Assembly: GCA_021324795.1 (NCBI GenBank)
Contig: JAJPIK010000114.1
Span: 1 to 48,612, forward strand
DNA: 48,612 nt
Direction: 5' to 3'
Origin: Chloroflexota bacterium
GTDB taxonomy: Bacteria > Chloroflexota > UBA6077 > FW602-bin22 > CADDYW01
In this document: one piece after another, positions 41,490 through 48,612 of the stretch
How positions within the stretch are numbered: position 1 is the first letter of the stretch
Layout: each line of letters starts with the position of its first letter
Position numbers and translations under genes: made by a program
Notes under the pieces: generated by a model
The model's input: only the letters and a program-made list of their open reading frames with translations
Database searches by the model: none
Told to the model about the DNA's origin: nothing

Positions 41490-42848
41490 TCACAGAAGGG
41501 ACTTCACCTGTTGGCAGGCGGCGTGCGTCGCGTCTTTCGCGCTCTTGTTGTTCGCAACCAGCACGTCGTCGAGATTCTTCGTAATGGCGTCGTTGATCTG
41601 CGCCCAGTTATTGAGATAGAGCAACTGGCGCGCAAAGGCGATCGAATCGAGCAGAAGGTTCCGGTGCTGTGGGGGCGGCGGGAGGGCAAGGTAGCTCTTG
41701 CTCGTACTTTGGCGAGCCATCGTCATATGCGCGGTGATGGTCTCGTAGTTGGCCATCTCTGGACCGGTAAAGAACTCGACCCATTTCCAGGCTGAATCCA
41801 GGTGCTTCGAATCTTTCAGAACAACGATGCTCGGCCCCTGCACAATCGTGGCCCGTTTGATCTTTCCCTTGGGCACGTGGGCAACGTCCCAATCAAACTT
41901 AGGTTTGGCGCGCTCGATCGTGCTCACCCCCGAGCTTAGCGTTATGTCCATCGCCAGCCGACCGGCCGTGAATAGGTCATCCTCGCTGGTCCCACTCAAG
42001 TCTGCTTGCCGAGGTGCGACCCCATACTTGAAGCGCAGGTCACCCAGCCATTGCACCGATTCATAGGCGGAGGGCTGGTCGAGTACACAGCTCTTGCCAT
42101 CTTCAGTGATCACGTCGCCACCGTTCGCCCAGATCACCAGCTCCATCGGTGGTAGCGACGTTCCGTACTGCTTCGTCGCGCCATTCCCTTTGATCAGCTT
42201 TTGCGCGGCTTGAAGAAAGTCTACTTCCCAGGTCCAATCATCGGTGGGATACGCTACCCCCGCCTGATCGAACAGCGTTTTGTTATACAAGATGACGTAG
42301 AGGCCGAGCTGCAGTGGTACGCCGTACTGCTTGCCATCTTTGATCACCCGTGTCAAGGTTTGCGGATAGAAATCATCCGGTTGGAACGTCGCCTTATCCC
42401 GGGCGATATATGGACTGAGATCTAGCAGCAAGCCTTTACTGTACATGGGAGTAATAATCTGCGGATTGAGCGCCGCCGTATCCGGTGGCGTCCCTCCCGC
42501 GATCATAGTCTCCAGTTTGGCTTGGAGCTGAGCGAGACCGGGATTAAAGAGCGGCTTGACTTCGATTTCAGGGTTCCGATTATTGAATGTTTCAACCGCG
42601 TAGGGGATGACCAGCCCTTGCGGCGAGGTCGGCGCGGCGAAGTGGAAATAGCTGATCTCAATCTTCTGGCCCGACACGGCCGGGGTTGGCTGGGCAATCG
42701 GCGGGGCGGCGGTGCCGTTTCTCGCGGCCGTGGCAGTAGGCGCACCCGACGTAGGCAAGCTACATCCAACCAGCGCAAGAAGACCAGTCGCGGCACTGAC
42801 GGTGAGAAATCGTCGACGACTCAGTGGGCTGAAATACGTGCCTTCCAT
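41490..42848 (-). CDS. Family 1 sugar-binding lipoprotein of an ABC importer, in the dha operon
   Basis: A 452-residue extracellular solute-binding protein of the maltose-binding fold. A Tat-like [10 protein letters not shown] leads to a lipobox ending at Cys29 (LLALVGC), then an Ala/Pro-rich tether. The binding domain has [40 protein letters not shown] and [17 protein letters not shown]. It presents a sugar, polyol or glycerol-like compound to permeases, but none are encoded in this operon. The divergent operon starting at 43183 has two permeases with their own binding protein. Position directly ahead of dhaK suggests a ligand whose breakdown gives dihydroxyacetone. Confidence 0.9.
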   Translation of the reverse strand: MEGTYFSPLSRRRFLTVSAATGLLALVGCSLPTSGAPTATAARNGTAAPPIAQPTPAVSGQKIEISYFHFAAPTSPQGLVIPYAVETFNNRNPEIEVKPLFNPGLAQLQAKLETMIAGGTPPDTAALNPQIITPMYSKGLLLDLSPYIARDKATFQPDDFYPQTLTRVIKDGKQYGVPLQLGLYVILYNKTLFDQAGVAYPTDDWTWEVDFLQAAQKLIKGNGATKQYGTSLPPMELVIWANGGDVITEDGKSCVLDQPSAYESVQWLGDLRFKYGVAPRQADLSGTSEDDLFTAGRLAMDITLSSGVSTIERAKPKFDWDVAHVPKGKIKRATIVQGPSIVVLKDSKHLDSAWKWVEFFTGPEMANYETITAHMTMARQSTSKSYLALPPPPQHRNLLLDSIAFARQLLYLNNWAQINDAITKNLDDVLVANNKSAKDATHAACQQVKSLL

Positions 42849-42885
42849 GTCTCGCCATCCCCCAAGCGCACTTGGCGCTGAACCC

Positions 42886-42915
42886 AGTATATTCGCGTCG
42901 CCCTGCCCAGGTCTA
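42886..42915 (-). promoter_or_regulatory. Possible promoter of the dha operon
   Basis: Read on the minus strand, TAGACC (42910-42915) and TATACT (42886-42891) are 18 bases apart. A palindrome CCAAG-CGCA-CTTGG (42862-42875) lies just downstream, between the -10 and the gene, and could be an operator. The 334-base divergent gap 42849-43182 also holds a direct repeat (42935-42960) and no gene. Confidence 0.42.
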
Positions 42916-42934
42916 CTACGCTCGTCCGTGCCTT

Positions 42935-42960
42935 CTCTGCTTCTCCGCCTCTCTGCTTCT
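42935..42960. repeat. Direct repeat CTCTGCTTCT x2
   Basis: CTCTGCTTCT occurs at 42935-42944 and 42951-42960, separated by six bases, in the divergent gap between the dha operon and the sugar importer. It is a pyrimidine-rich low-complexity repeat of a kind common between genes; no function is inferred. Confidence 0.45.
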
Positions 42961-43182
42961 GGCTTTATTGACGGCTTCCTAGCGATCGCATAGAATACGG
43001 GCCAGCCAATGACGTGATCAGTGTAAGGCCCGACCGGGACCGACTTGCGTGCTGCCCTCGCCCCGTTGAGATGACCGATTGGCTAGGGAGACCATTGGGC
43101 GAGATCGTAGTAGCAGGCCAAATGAAAATATTATGTTATGACAATTAGTTGATCTCAACGCTTCGGAGGTTAGTCAGACAAT

Positions 43183-44586
43183 ATGGACGCTCCTGGTCTT
43201 GGCAACTCACGCCGCGCTCTATCCCAGACCCACCGGACAAGACGTGACTTCCTCGTCGGGGCCGGCAAAATAGCCGCCGGCGCGGCGATGATTGGCGGTT
43301 TCAGTTCCCTCATGGCGGCCTGTGGCATTACGCCGTCGTTGAGCAGTACCGGCGGCGCGACCGGGAAAGGCACGGTCGCGGGAAAGATCACCTTCTCCTG
43401 GTGGGGCACCGGCGAGCGAAACACGAAGACCCAAGCGGTGATTGACCTGTTTGAGAAGAAGTACCCTCAAGCTTCGATCCAGGGCGTCTCGGTCGGTGAC
43501 TTTAATACCTATTGGCAAAAGCTGACGGTCGAGGCCGCCGCGCGCAACCTCCCCGACGTTCCTCAGATGCAAGTACGTTATATGTCGGCGTATGACACCC
43601 GCGGCGCGCTCATGGCCTTGGATGATCTCATAAAGTCAGGCGCGATTGACGTCTCCGGCATTCCCAAAGTCGTTCTCGACTCCGGGCGGGGGCCGGATGG
43701 CAAACTCTACATGATTCCGACCGGTTCAGCGACCAACAACTGGATGTACAATGACACGTTGGTCACCAACGCGGGACTCCCTTCGCCAACCACCCTCAAA
43801 ACCTGGGACGAGATTCAGAAGTGGCTGCTGGCAGCTAAGGACAAACTCCCGAGCGGGGTTTACGCGTGCGATCTGAGAGGCGATGACGACTCCATCTGGT
43901 GGGCCTGGGTGTCAACAAACGGCCAGAAGGTGTTCAACGACGACGGGACGCTCGGTTTTCCGAAGCAACTCATGATCGATTATTGGAATTGGTGGGAAAC
44001 ACTCCGCAAGGGGGGCGCCACCGTGCCGGCGGCAATGCATTCGGAGGAGCCGAGCAGCAACGTGCAGCGCTACCTTGCCCTCGGCAAGGTGATGTTCGAT
44101 GAGGCTCCAGCAAACCAACTGGGCGCCTACCAGTCGGCACTCACGGCGGCCGGCAAGGGGACGATGAAGCTCGCGGCTTTCCCCAATGGACCAAGCGGGA
44201 ATGGCCAGGTACTGATCAACAACGGCTTGTCCATCGCCGCCAACACCACGAACCTGCCAACGGCCGCTGCCTGGGTCAACTTCTTCACCAATGACCCCGA
44301 CGGAGCAAAGGCCTACGCTTCGGATAATGGCACGGTCACCGTCACCAAGCTGCTGGAAGATCAGATCAATGCGACTGGCATTGATCCTTCGACGAAGCTG
44401 TACCTACAATTTCTCAAGGATGTTATCGACAGTAAGCCCACGATTGTCAATTTTCCGGCGAACTACCAGGCGGTTAACCTAGCCCTGGTTAACAACTACT
44501 CCAACGTGGCGTTTGGTAAAGCAACGGTCGAGGCAGCCGTTGATGCTTTCTTCTCCCAGGCCAACGCCGCGGCAGCTAACAAGTGA
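43183..44586 (+). CDS. Family 1 sugar-binding lipoprotein of an ABC importer
   Basis: A 467-residue solute-binding protein. RTRRDFLVGAGKIAAGAAMI is a twin-arginine signal, and the lipobox ends at Cys47 (SLMAAC). The mature protein opens GKITFSWWGTGERNTKTQAV, typical of family 1 sugar-binding proteins. Later segments include YNDTLVTNAGLPSPTTLKTW and AAWVNFFTNDPDGAKAYAS. GGAGG is 13 bases before the ATG, an unusually long spacer. Two permease genes and an RraA-type gene follow in the same direction. It would define the sugar specificity of this importer, which cannot be read from sequence. Confidence 0.92.
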   Translation: MDAPGLGNSRRALSQTHRTRRDFLVGAGKIAAGAAMIGGFSSLMAACGITPSLSSTGGATGKGTVAGKITFSWWGTGERNTKTQAVIDLFEKKYPQASIQGVSVGDFNTYWQKLTVEAAARNLPDVPQMQVRYMSAYDTRGALMALDDLIKSGAIDVSGIPKVVLDSGRGPDGKLYMIPTGSATNNWMYNDTLVTNAGLPSPTTLKTWDEIQKWLLAAKDKLPSGVYACDLRGDDDSIWWAWVSTNGQKVFNDDGTLGFPKQLMIDYWNWWETLRKGGATVPAAMHSEEPSSNVQRYLALGKVMFDEAPANQLGAYQSALTAAGKGTMKLAAFPNGPSGNGQVLINNGLSIAANTTNLPTAAAWVNFFTNDPDGAKAYASDNGTVTVTKLLEDQINATGIDPSTKLYLQFLKDVIDSKPTIVNFPANYQAVNLALVNNYSNVAFGKATVEAAVDAFFSQANAAAANK

Positions 44587-44635
44587 TTGCTCGGGAGAAC
44601 TTTCCTACCGCCATCAGCAGGAGGGAATTGCAACG

Positions 44636-45565
44636 ATGACGGTCGGGACTCAGGCGGCAACTATCCGAAGACGCGAAAAACGGAGGCTCCTTGGTCGAGA
44701 TGGCCGAGTCGCTTACGTGTTTTTGGCTCCGTGGCTGATCGGATTAGTCGGCATTACTCTGGGTCCCCTCGTCGCATCGCTTTTCCTGTCCTTCACCCAC
44801 TACGATCTCTTCAACAACCCCACCTGGATAGGGCTCGGCAACTATCACCAGATGCTCGTCGACCCGGCCTTCCTCCAGTCGCTGGAGGTGACCCTGACCT
44901 ACGTTGTCATGACTGTCCCTTCTATTCTTATCTTGTCGCTGGCTCTGGCGCTGATGCTGAACCAAGGGCTGAGCGGCTTAACCGTCTACCGCGCTCTCTT
45001 CTATCTGCCTTCGCTGCTGGGCGGAAGCGTTGCCATCGCGGTGTTGTGGAGGCAGGTGTTTGGAGTAAGCGGCATGCTCAACCAAATCCTCTTGCTGGTC
45101 AATATTCACGGCCCGTCCTGGATCGGTCAGCCAAGCACGGCCCTGTATACGCTCGTGGTTCTGAACGTCTGGCAGTTCGGAGCGACCATGATCATCTACC
45201 TCGCCGGTCTTCGTCAGATCCCCAAGAGTCTGTACGAGGCCGCTCAGGTCGATGGCGCGAACACCCTGCGGCGATTCTGGTATATCACGGTGCCCATGCT
45301 TTCACCCGTGATCTTCTTCAACGGCGTGCTGGGATTGATTCGGGGGTTTCAAGTCTTCACTTCCGCTTACATCGTGAGTGGTGGAACCGGGGGACCAGCA
45401 GGGTCAACACTGCTATACGCACTCTACCTCTATCAACAGGGCTTTGCTGACTATAATATGGGCTACGCCGCGGGCATGGCGTGGATTCTTCTCGTCCTGA
45501 TCGCCGGCTTGACCGGGGTGGCATTCCTGAGCGCCAGGTACTGGGTATTCTATGCAGATCAATAG
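44636..45565 (+). CDS. Sugar ABC transporter permease (MalF/UgpA type)
   Basis: A 309-residue inner-membrane permease with six predicted helices. The N-terminus is Arg-rich, then APWLIGLVGITLGPLVASLF; the SFTHYDLFNNPTWIGLGNY segment is a family hallmark. The coupling EAA loop is SLYEAAQVDGANTLRRFWYI, followed by VPMLSP. ATG 44636 is chosen, with AGGAGGG about ten bases upstream; the longer open frame overlaps the binding-protein gene. Its stop lies 14 bases inside the next gene's frame. It pairs with that second permease. Confidence 0.93.
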   Translation: MTVGTQAATIRRREKRRLLGRDGRVAYVFLAPWLIGLVGITLGPLVASLFLSFTHYDLFNNPTWIGLGNYHQMLVDPAFLQSLEVTLTYVVMTVPSILILSLALALMLNQGLSGLTVYRALFYLPSLLGGSVAIAVLWRQVFGVSGMLNQILLLVNIHGPSWIGQPSTALYTLVVLNVWQFGATMIIYLAGLRQIPKSLYEAAQVDGANTLRRFWYITVPMLSPVIFFNGVLGLIRGFQVFTSAYIVSGGTGGPAGSTLLYALYLYQQGFADYNMGYAAGMAWILLVLIAGLTGVAFLSARYWVFYADQ

Positions 45566-46451
45566 TCAAGGGATGGGAGCAATGCTCCGCGCCGGCCGAG
45601 CCACCGGGAGGATACGGAGCCAGCACATTCTGTCCGTCGGAGTTCGTCACCTGTTCCTCATTGTGCTGCTAATCATCATGCTCTATCCATTAATCTGGAT
45701 GCTGGGAGCATCGTTCGAGCCCAGCATGGAGATCTTCTCCAACCCCGGTCTGCTTCCTCGAACCTGGACGCTTGCGAACTACAAGACGGGCTGGTTTCCG
45801 CTGCAAGACCTCTCCTTCACCCGTCTTTTTGCGAACTCAATCATTATCGCCAGTCTGGCCGCGGCCGGAAACGTTTGCTCGTGCACCATGGCCGCCTACG
45901 CGTTCGCGAGGCTGCAGTTCCGCTTTCGCAGCATCCTTTTCGCAATTATGCTGCTCACGATCATGCTGCCTTACCAAGTGCTGATCATCCCCCAGTACAT
46001 TCTCTACCTCAACTTCGGATGGCTGAACACCTACTTCCCCCTGGTGATCCCGCGTTTCCTGGCGGTTGACTCGTTCTTCGTCTTCCTCATGGTCCAGTTC
46101 ATCCGAGGGCTTCCCAGAGAGCTGGACGAGGCGGCGATCATGGATGGTTGTGGCCACCGACAAGTGTTCACCCAGATTATCGTGCCACTTTCGGCGCCAG
46201 CCATGGCGACCACCGCAGTCTTCACCTTCATCAATTCGTGGAATGACTTTCTGGGACCGCTGCTGTACCTGACGAAGTCGTTTATGTACACAGTCCCCCT
46301 GGGGCTCAATCTGTTCATCGACTCGAGTGAGACGTCGCAGTGGGGGCCGCTCTTCGCCATGTCGGTGCTCAGTCTTGTACCAATCCTCATCATCTTCATG
46401 CCATTTCAGAGGCTGCTGACCGAGGGAATAGCAACTACCGGAATCAAGTGA
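45552..46451 (+). CDS. Sugar ABC transporter permease (MalG/UgpE type)
   Basis: A 299-residue permease with six helices. It has the MalG-type order: an early LFLIVLLIIMLYPLIWMLGA helix, then FEPSMEIFSNPGLLPRTWTL, and a coupling loop DEAAIMDGCGHRQVFTQIIV. ATG 45552 overlaps the end of the partner gene; ATGs at 45573 and 45585 are alternative starts, because ribosome-site-like GGG runs lie close to them. No ATPase gene follows, so the importer must share an ATPase encoded elsewhere, as MsmK-type systems do. Confidence 0.92.
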   Translation: MQINSQGMGAMLRAGRATGRIRSQHILSVGVRHLFLIVLLIIMLYPLIWMLGASFEPSMEIFSNPGLLPRTWTLANYKTGWFPLQDLSFTRLFANSIIIASLAAAGNVCSCTMAAYAFARLQFRFRSILFAIMLLTIMLPYQVLIIPQYILYLNFGWLNTYFPLVIPRFLAVDSFFVFLMVQFIRGLPRELDEAAIMDGCGHRQVFTQIIVPLSAPAMATTAVFTFINSWNDFLGPLLYLTKSFMYTVPLGLNLFIDSSETSQWGPLFAMSVLSLVPILIIFMPFQRLLTEGIATTGIK

Positions 46452-46522
46452 ACGATCTTTTATCCGAAGAGTTATGAGAAATCGACGGCGGACGATCCGG
46501 TCGTCACAAAGGAGAAAGGGTC

Positions 46523-47263
46523 TTGGCTACGGTTGATACATACGCATTGGCGCCACGTTTTGCGAAATACCTGCGGGTGACTGACGTTACCGACGCGCTG
46601 GACGCCGTGGGACGAGCTGACTTAACGCTGCTCGATCCCGCGATCCGACCACTCTGGTTCGGGCTGAAGTTCTGGGGACCGGCCGTGACGATGCGCGTGG
46701 TACCAACAAACCAGCGGATGCCCGTGCTCACGCGGGAGGAGGCTCGCCGTTCTCACGCCATTTGGAATGACATGACTGGCCGAGGCTTGCGGATCCAAGA
46801 ACACGTGCGCCCCGGCTGTGTGATCGTCACTTCTACGAACGGTGCCCGCGAAACCGGCTACTGGGGATCGAACAACAGTATGGCGATGCAGGCGGCCGGT
46901 GCGGTGGGCATTGTCACGGAAGGGGAATGCCGGGACACCGATGAAGTCATCATGCAACGCACGCCGGTGGCCTGTCGTCGCATCGGCCGCACGATCATCC
47001 CCGGTCGCGTCGAACTGGTCGACCTCGAGGTGCCGGTCGGCTGCGGTGGCGTGATGATCCGCCCGGGCGACATCGTCGGCTGTGACTGGGATGGCGTCAT
47101 CGTGGTGCCCCAGGAAGTCGCGGAAGAAGTGCTGGCCATTGCCGCTCAGATCGCCATCGACGACAAGAAGGGCCGCCGCCGGCTCTATGAGCGCCTCGGC
47201 AAGCCATTAGACGAAACCGTGGACGTCGAAGCGGCAGAAGAGTATTACAAAGACATCCTCTAA
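46523..47263 (+). CDS. RraA-like protein (possible 4-hydroxy-4-methyl-2-oxoglutarate aldolase)
   Basis: A 246-residue protein of the RraA/HMG-aldolase fold. The core motif is GYWGSNNSMAMQAAGAVGIV followed by TEGECRDTDEV, where the Arg and Asp bind substrate and metal. GCGGVMIRPGDIVGCDWDGVIVVP is the typical closing segment. Proteins of this family act as pyruvate-releasing aldolases or oxaloacetate decarboxylases, and a few inhibit RNase E. Beside a sugar importer and sugar-acid genes, an aldolase role is more likely. The TTG start has AAGGAG eight bases upstream. A long palindrome follows nine bases after the stop codon. Confidence 0.82.
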   Translation: MATVDTYALAPRFAKYLRVTDVTDALDAVGRADLTLLDPAIRPLWFGLKFWGPAVTMRVVPTNQRMPVLTREEARRSHAIWNDMTGRGLRIQEHVRPGCVIVTSTNGARETGYWGSNNSMAMQAAGAVGIVTEGECRDTDEVIMQRTPVACRRIGRTIIPGRVELVDLEVPVGCGGVMIRPGDIVGCDWDGVIVVPQEVAEEVLAIAAQIAIDDKKGRRRLYERLGKPLDETVDVEAAEEYYKDIL

Positions 47264-47271
47264 CTACCCGT

Positions 47272-47333
47272 GGAAGGCAGTTTCGCAAGCTGGTGCCGGT
47301 CGATGCCGGCACCAGCTTGCGAAACTGCCTTCC
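47272..47333. terminator. Perfect 28-bp inverted repeat between convergent genes
   Basis: The left arm 47272-47299 begins GGAAGGCAGTTTCGC and the right arm 47306-47333 is its exact reverse complement, with a 6-base loop. It lies between the RraA-like gene and the convergent glycoside hydrolase gene, whose stop is 11 bases away. There is no T-run on either side. It most likely ends both transcripts. Confidence 0.65.
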
Positions 47334-47344
47334 TTCCCCTAACC

Positions 47345-48612
47345 CTATTTCTGCATCAGTGCCAGCTTGTTATAAATCGACCTTGCCGTCCCATCTGGAT
47401 TCAGGATCCCAAACAGTGCCGTTTCATTGGTATGGTAGTCGGCGATCATCCGAAAGTTCAGGTTCCAGATGAAGACCGCGCCAACCCACGGCCGGCTCTG
47501 TTGGATCATCTGGATGCTCTGCACGAAGAAGTTCCCGACTTGGTCCTCCGTCAGATCCAGCGTCCATTCGTAGCCGGCCGGCACCGGTGGCGTCGCCGCG
47601 CCCCACTCGTACTCGGTGAGCCACATCGGACGATTATCGCCTACCGCCATCATAATGTTGTGAAGCTGGTCGATCCGCTTGAAATAGAACTGCCCATTAT
47701 CCTTGAAACAGAAATTGGACCCGGTGTATTGCCCGGTGTTCGTGTAACACGGCGCCAGGTAGGAGTGCGAGTTGACGAAGTCCTGGGGTGGATTGTTGTA
47801 ACCCGCCATGTGGGCGCCAACCACGTCGGCAACCGACTTGAAGAGGCCATTCTGATACTGGTACAGCTCGGTCAGATAGATTGTGTCGTCGACCGCCACG
47901 TTTGGATCGTTATAGCCGGTCGGCGTCAACCCCCCAGAGACCACGATCACGCTCGGATTGATCGATTTCACCCGATTATAGACCGCTCGCAGTAGCTCGA
48001 CGTAAGCGCCAGCGTTGATTGGCTGACCGCCCCACTCCCGACTGAAGTTTTCTTCGTTCCAAATCTCATACGCCGCTACCTTGGTGCCATACCGGGAAAC
48101 CAGCGCCCCGACGAAATCAGCCAGGTCGTTCGGATTATTCGGTGGACCATCGACTCCCGGTCCTGACCGCGACCAGGTCGGTGCAGTGACCACACTAAAG
48201 AGCAACTGCACGCCGCTCGTCGAGGCGGTATCGACGACTGGATCAATCTGATCGAAAAGGATCTGTCCTTTGCTTGGTTCGAGATCGGCCCAGCGAATTT
48301 GCTGCTTCAGCCAGCCAAAGCCAGCGTTCTTGGTCACATTGACAACGAACTGCTGGTTCACCCCGAGCATCTGCGCTTGGAAGCCGTAGCGCAATGGAAA
48401 CTTGTTTCCGGTCGGCGGGGGGGCAATGGGCGGTATCTCGGGCTCGAAAGCGTTCGTCATCTTCGTATTCGGCAGTGCCGCCGGATCGTTGACCCCATTC
48501 GGAACCGCGTTATTGTACTGCTTGAAGAACGGGCTATTCGCTGCTTCAGACGCGAGGTCGGCTGGCAAATTGCTGCCGGTCAGAATCGACTTGAAGTAAT
48601 CACCGAGCAAGA
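47345..48612 (-). CDS. Glycoside hydrolase, TIM-barrel (GH39/GH5-like), C-terminal part
   Basis: The frame is open from the right edge of the window, so the N-terminus is missing; 421 or so residues are seen. A (beta/alpha)8 clan-A glycosidase is indicated by WLKQQIRWADLEPSKG, an acid/base Glu in YEIWNEENFS (about residue 187 of the visible part) and a nucleophile Glu in MWLTEYEWG (about 333). The Pro-rich stretch near residue 60 may be a linker from an upstream domain. Such enzymes cut beta-linked glycosides, usually outside the cell. The apparent TTG at the edge is not a credible start. It converges on the RraA-like gene. Confidence 0.85.
   Translation of the reverse strand, partial: LLGDYFKSILTGSNLPADLASEAANSPFFKQYNNAVPNGVNDPAALPNTKMTNAFEPEIPPIAPPPTGNKFPLRYGFQAQMLGVNQQFVVNVTKNAGFGWLKQQIRWADLEPSKGQILFDQIDPVVDTASTSGVQLLFSVVTAPTWSRSGPGVDGPPNNPNDLADFVGALVSRYGTKVAAYEIWNEENFSREWGGQPINAGAYVELLRAVYNRVKSINPSVIVVSGGLTPTGYNDPNVAVDDTIYLTELYQYQNGLFKSVADVVGAHMAGYNNPPQDFVNSHSYLAPCYTNTGQYTGSNFCFKDNGQFYFKRIDQLHNIMMAVGDNRPMWLTEYEWGAATPPVPAGYEWTLDLTEDQVGNFFVQSIQMIQQSRPWVGAVFIWNLNFRMIADYHTNETALFGILNPDGTARSIYNKLALMQK

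Noticed and set aside
1..48612. tRNA, rRNA, CRISPR arrays, transposase genes or prophage
   Set aside because: No cloverleaf, rRNA segment, regularly spaced repeat array, or transposase/integrase-like protein was recognised on either strand.

Overview
The window looks like chromosome of a moderately high-GC (about 60% by eye) bacterium. The gene content suggests Chloroflexota, perhaps close to Thermomicrobia. Pointers are a CysO-CysM cysteine pathway, an archaeal-type phosphoglycerate mutase (ApgM), a DhaM-HPr-EI fusion, Tat/lipoprotein solute-binding proteins, many GTG/TTG starts behind clear AGGAGG-type ribosome sites, and secreted proteins with Pro/Thr-rich stalks. The taxonomy is inference: no rRNA or tRNA gene was found.

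Layout. (1) 0-6.2 kb: the end of an unknown gene, a family-9 glycosyltransferase, an MFS exporter, then two adjacent secreted-protein genes (one a metzincin-type metalloprotease). Both are broken by several independent lesions. (2) 6.3-16.3 kb: mostly minus-strand housekeeping and envelope genes: S41 protease, NadD-like adenylyltransferase, amidase, ApgM, DUF2085 membrane protein, YflT-like protein, a metzincin-like pseudoenzyme, lipoprotein cyclophilin and metallophosphoesterase. A FlK-type thioesterase and ndk are interleaved on the plus strand. (3) 16.7-28.2 kb: a zinc ribbon and a class B PBP; cysO-cysM; a uroporphyrinogen-decarboxylase-like/MOSC fusion; a creatinase-like M24 protein; a peptide ABC importer lacking ATPases; and a C45-type acyltransferase.

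(4) 28.3-37.1 kb, plus strand: a sugar and sugar-acid oxidation set (aldo/keto reductase, two Gfo/Idh/MocA dehydrogenases, DgoD-like dehydratase), OsmC, a decayed SMP-30 lactonase, a cell-wall amidase, a sugar nucleotidyltransferase, an A-type Fe-S protein and a small zinc ribbon. (5) 37.2-42.8 kb, minus strand: a dihydroxyacetone kinase operon (binding lipoprotein, dhaK, dhaL, dhaM-HPr-EI fusion). (6) 43.2-47.3 kb: a divergent sugar ABC importer (binding protein and two permeases, no ATPase) with an RraA-type aldolase, then the C-terminal part of a glycoside hydrolase.

Functionally, regions 4-6 fit uptake and oxidation of sugars or sugar acids plus PEP-dependent dihydroxyacetone phosphorylation. 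Region 3 fits peptide/amide and sulfur metabolism. Most notable are the UROD-MOSC fusion, three protease-fold proteins with altered catalytic or metal-ligand residues, in-frame dispersed-repeat DNA inside the PTS gene, two very long perfect palindromes without U-tracts, and clustered gene decay at 3.1-6.2 kb.
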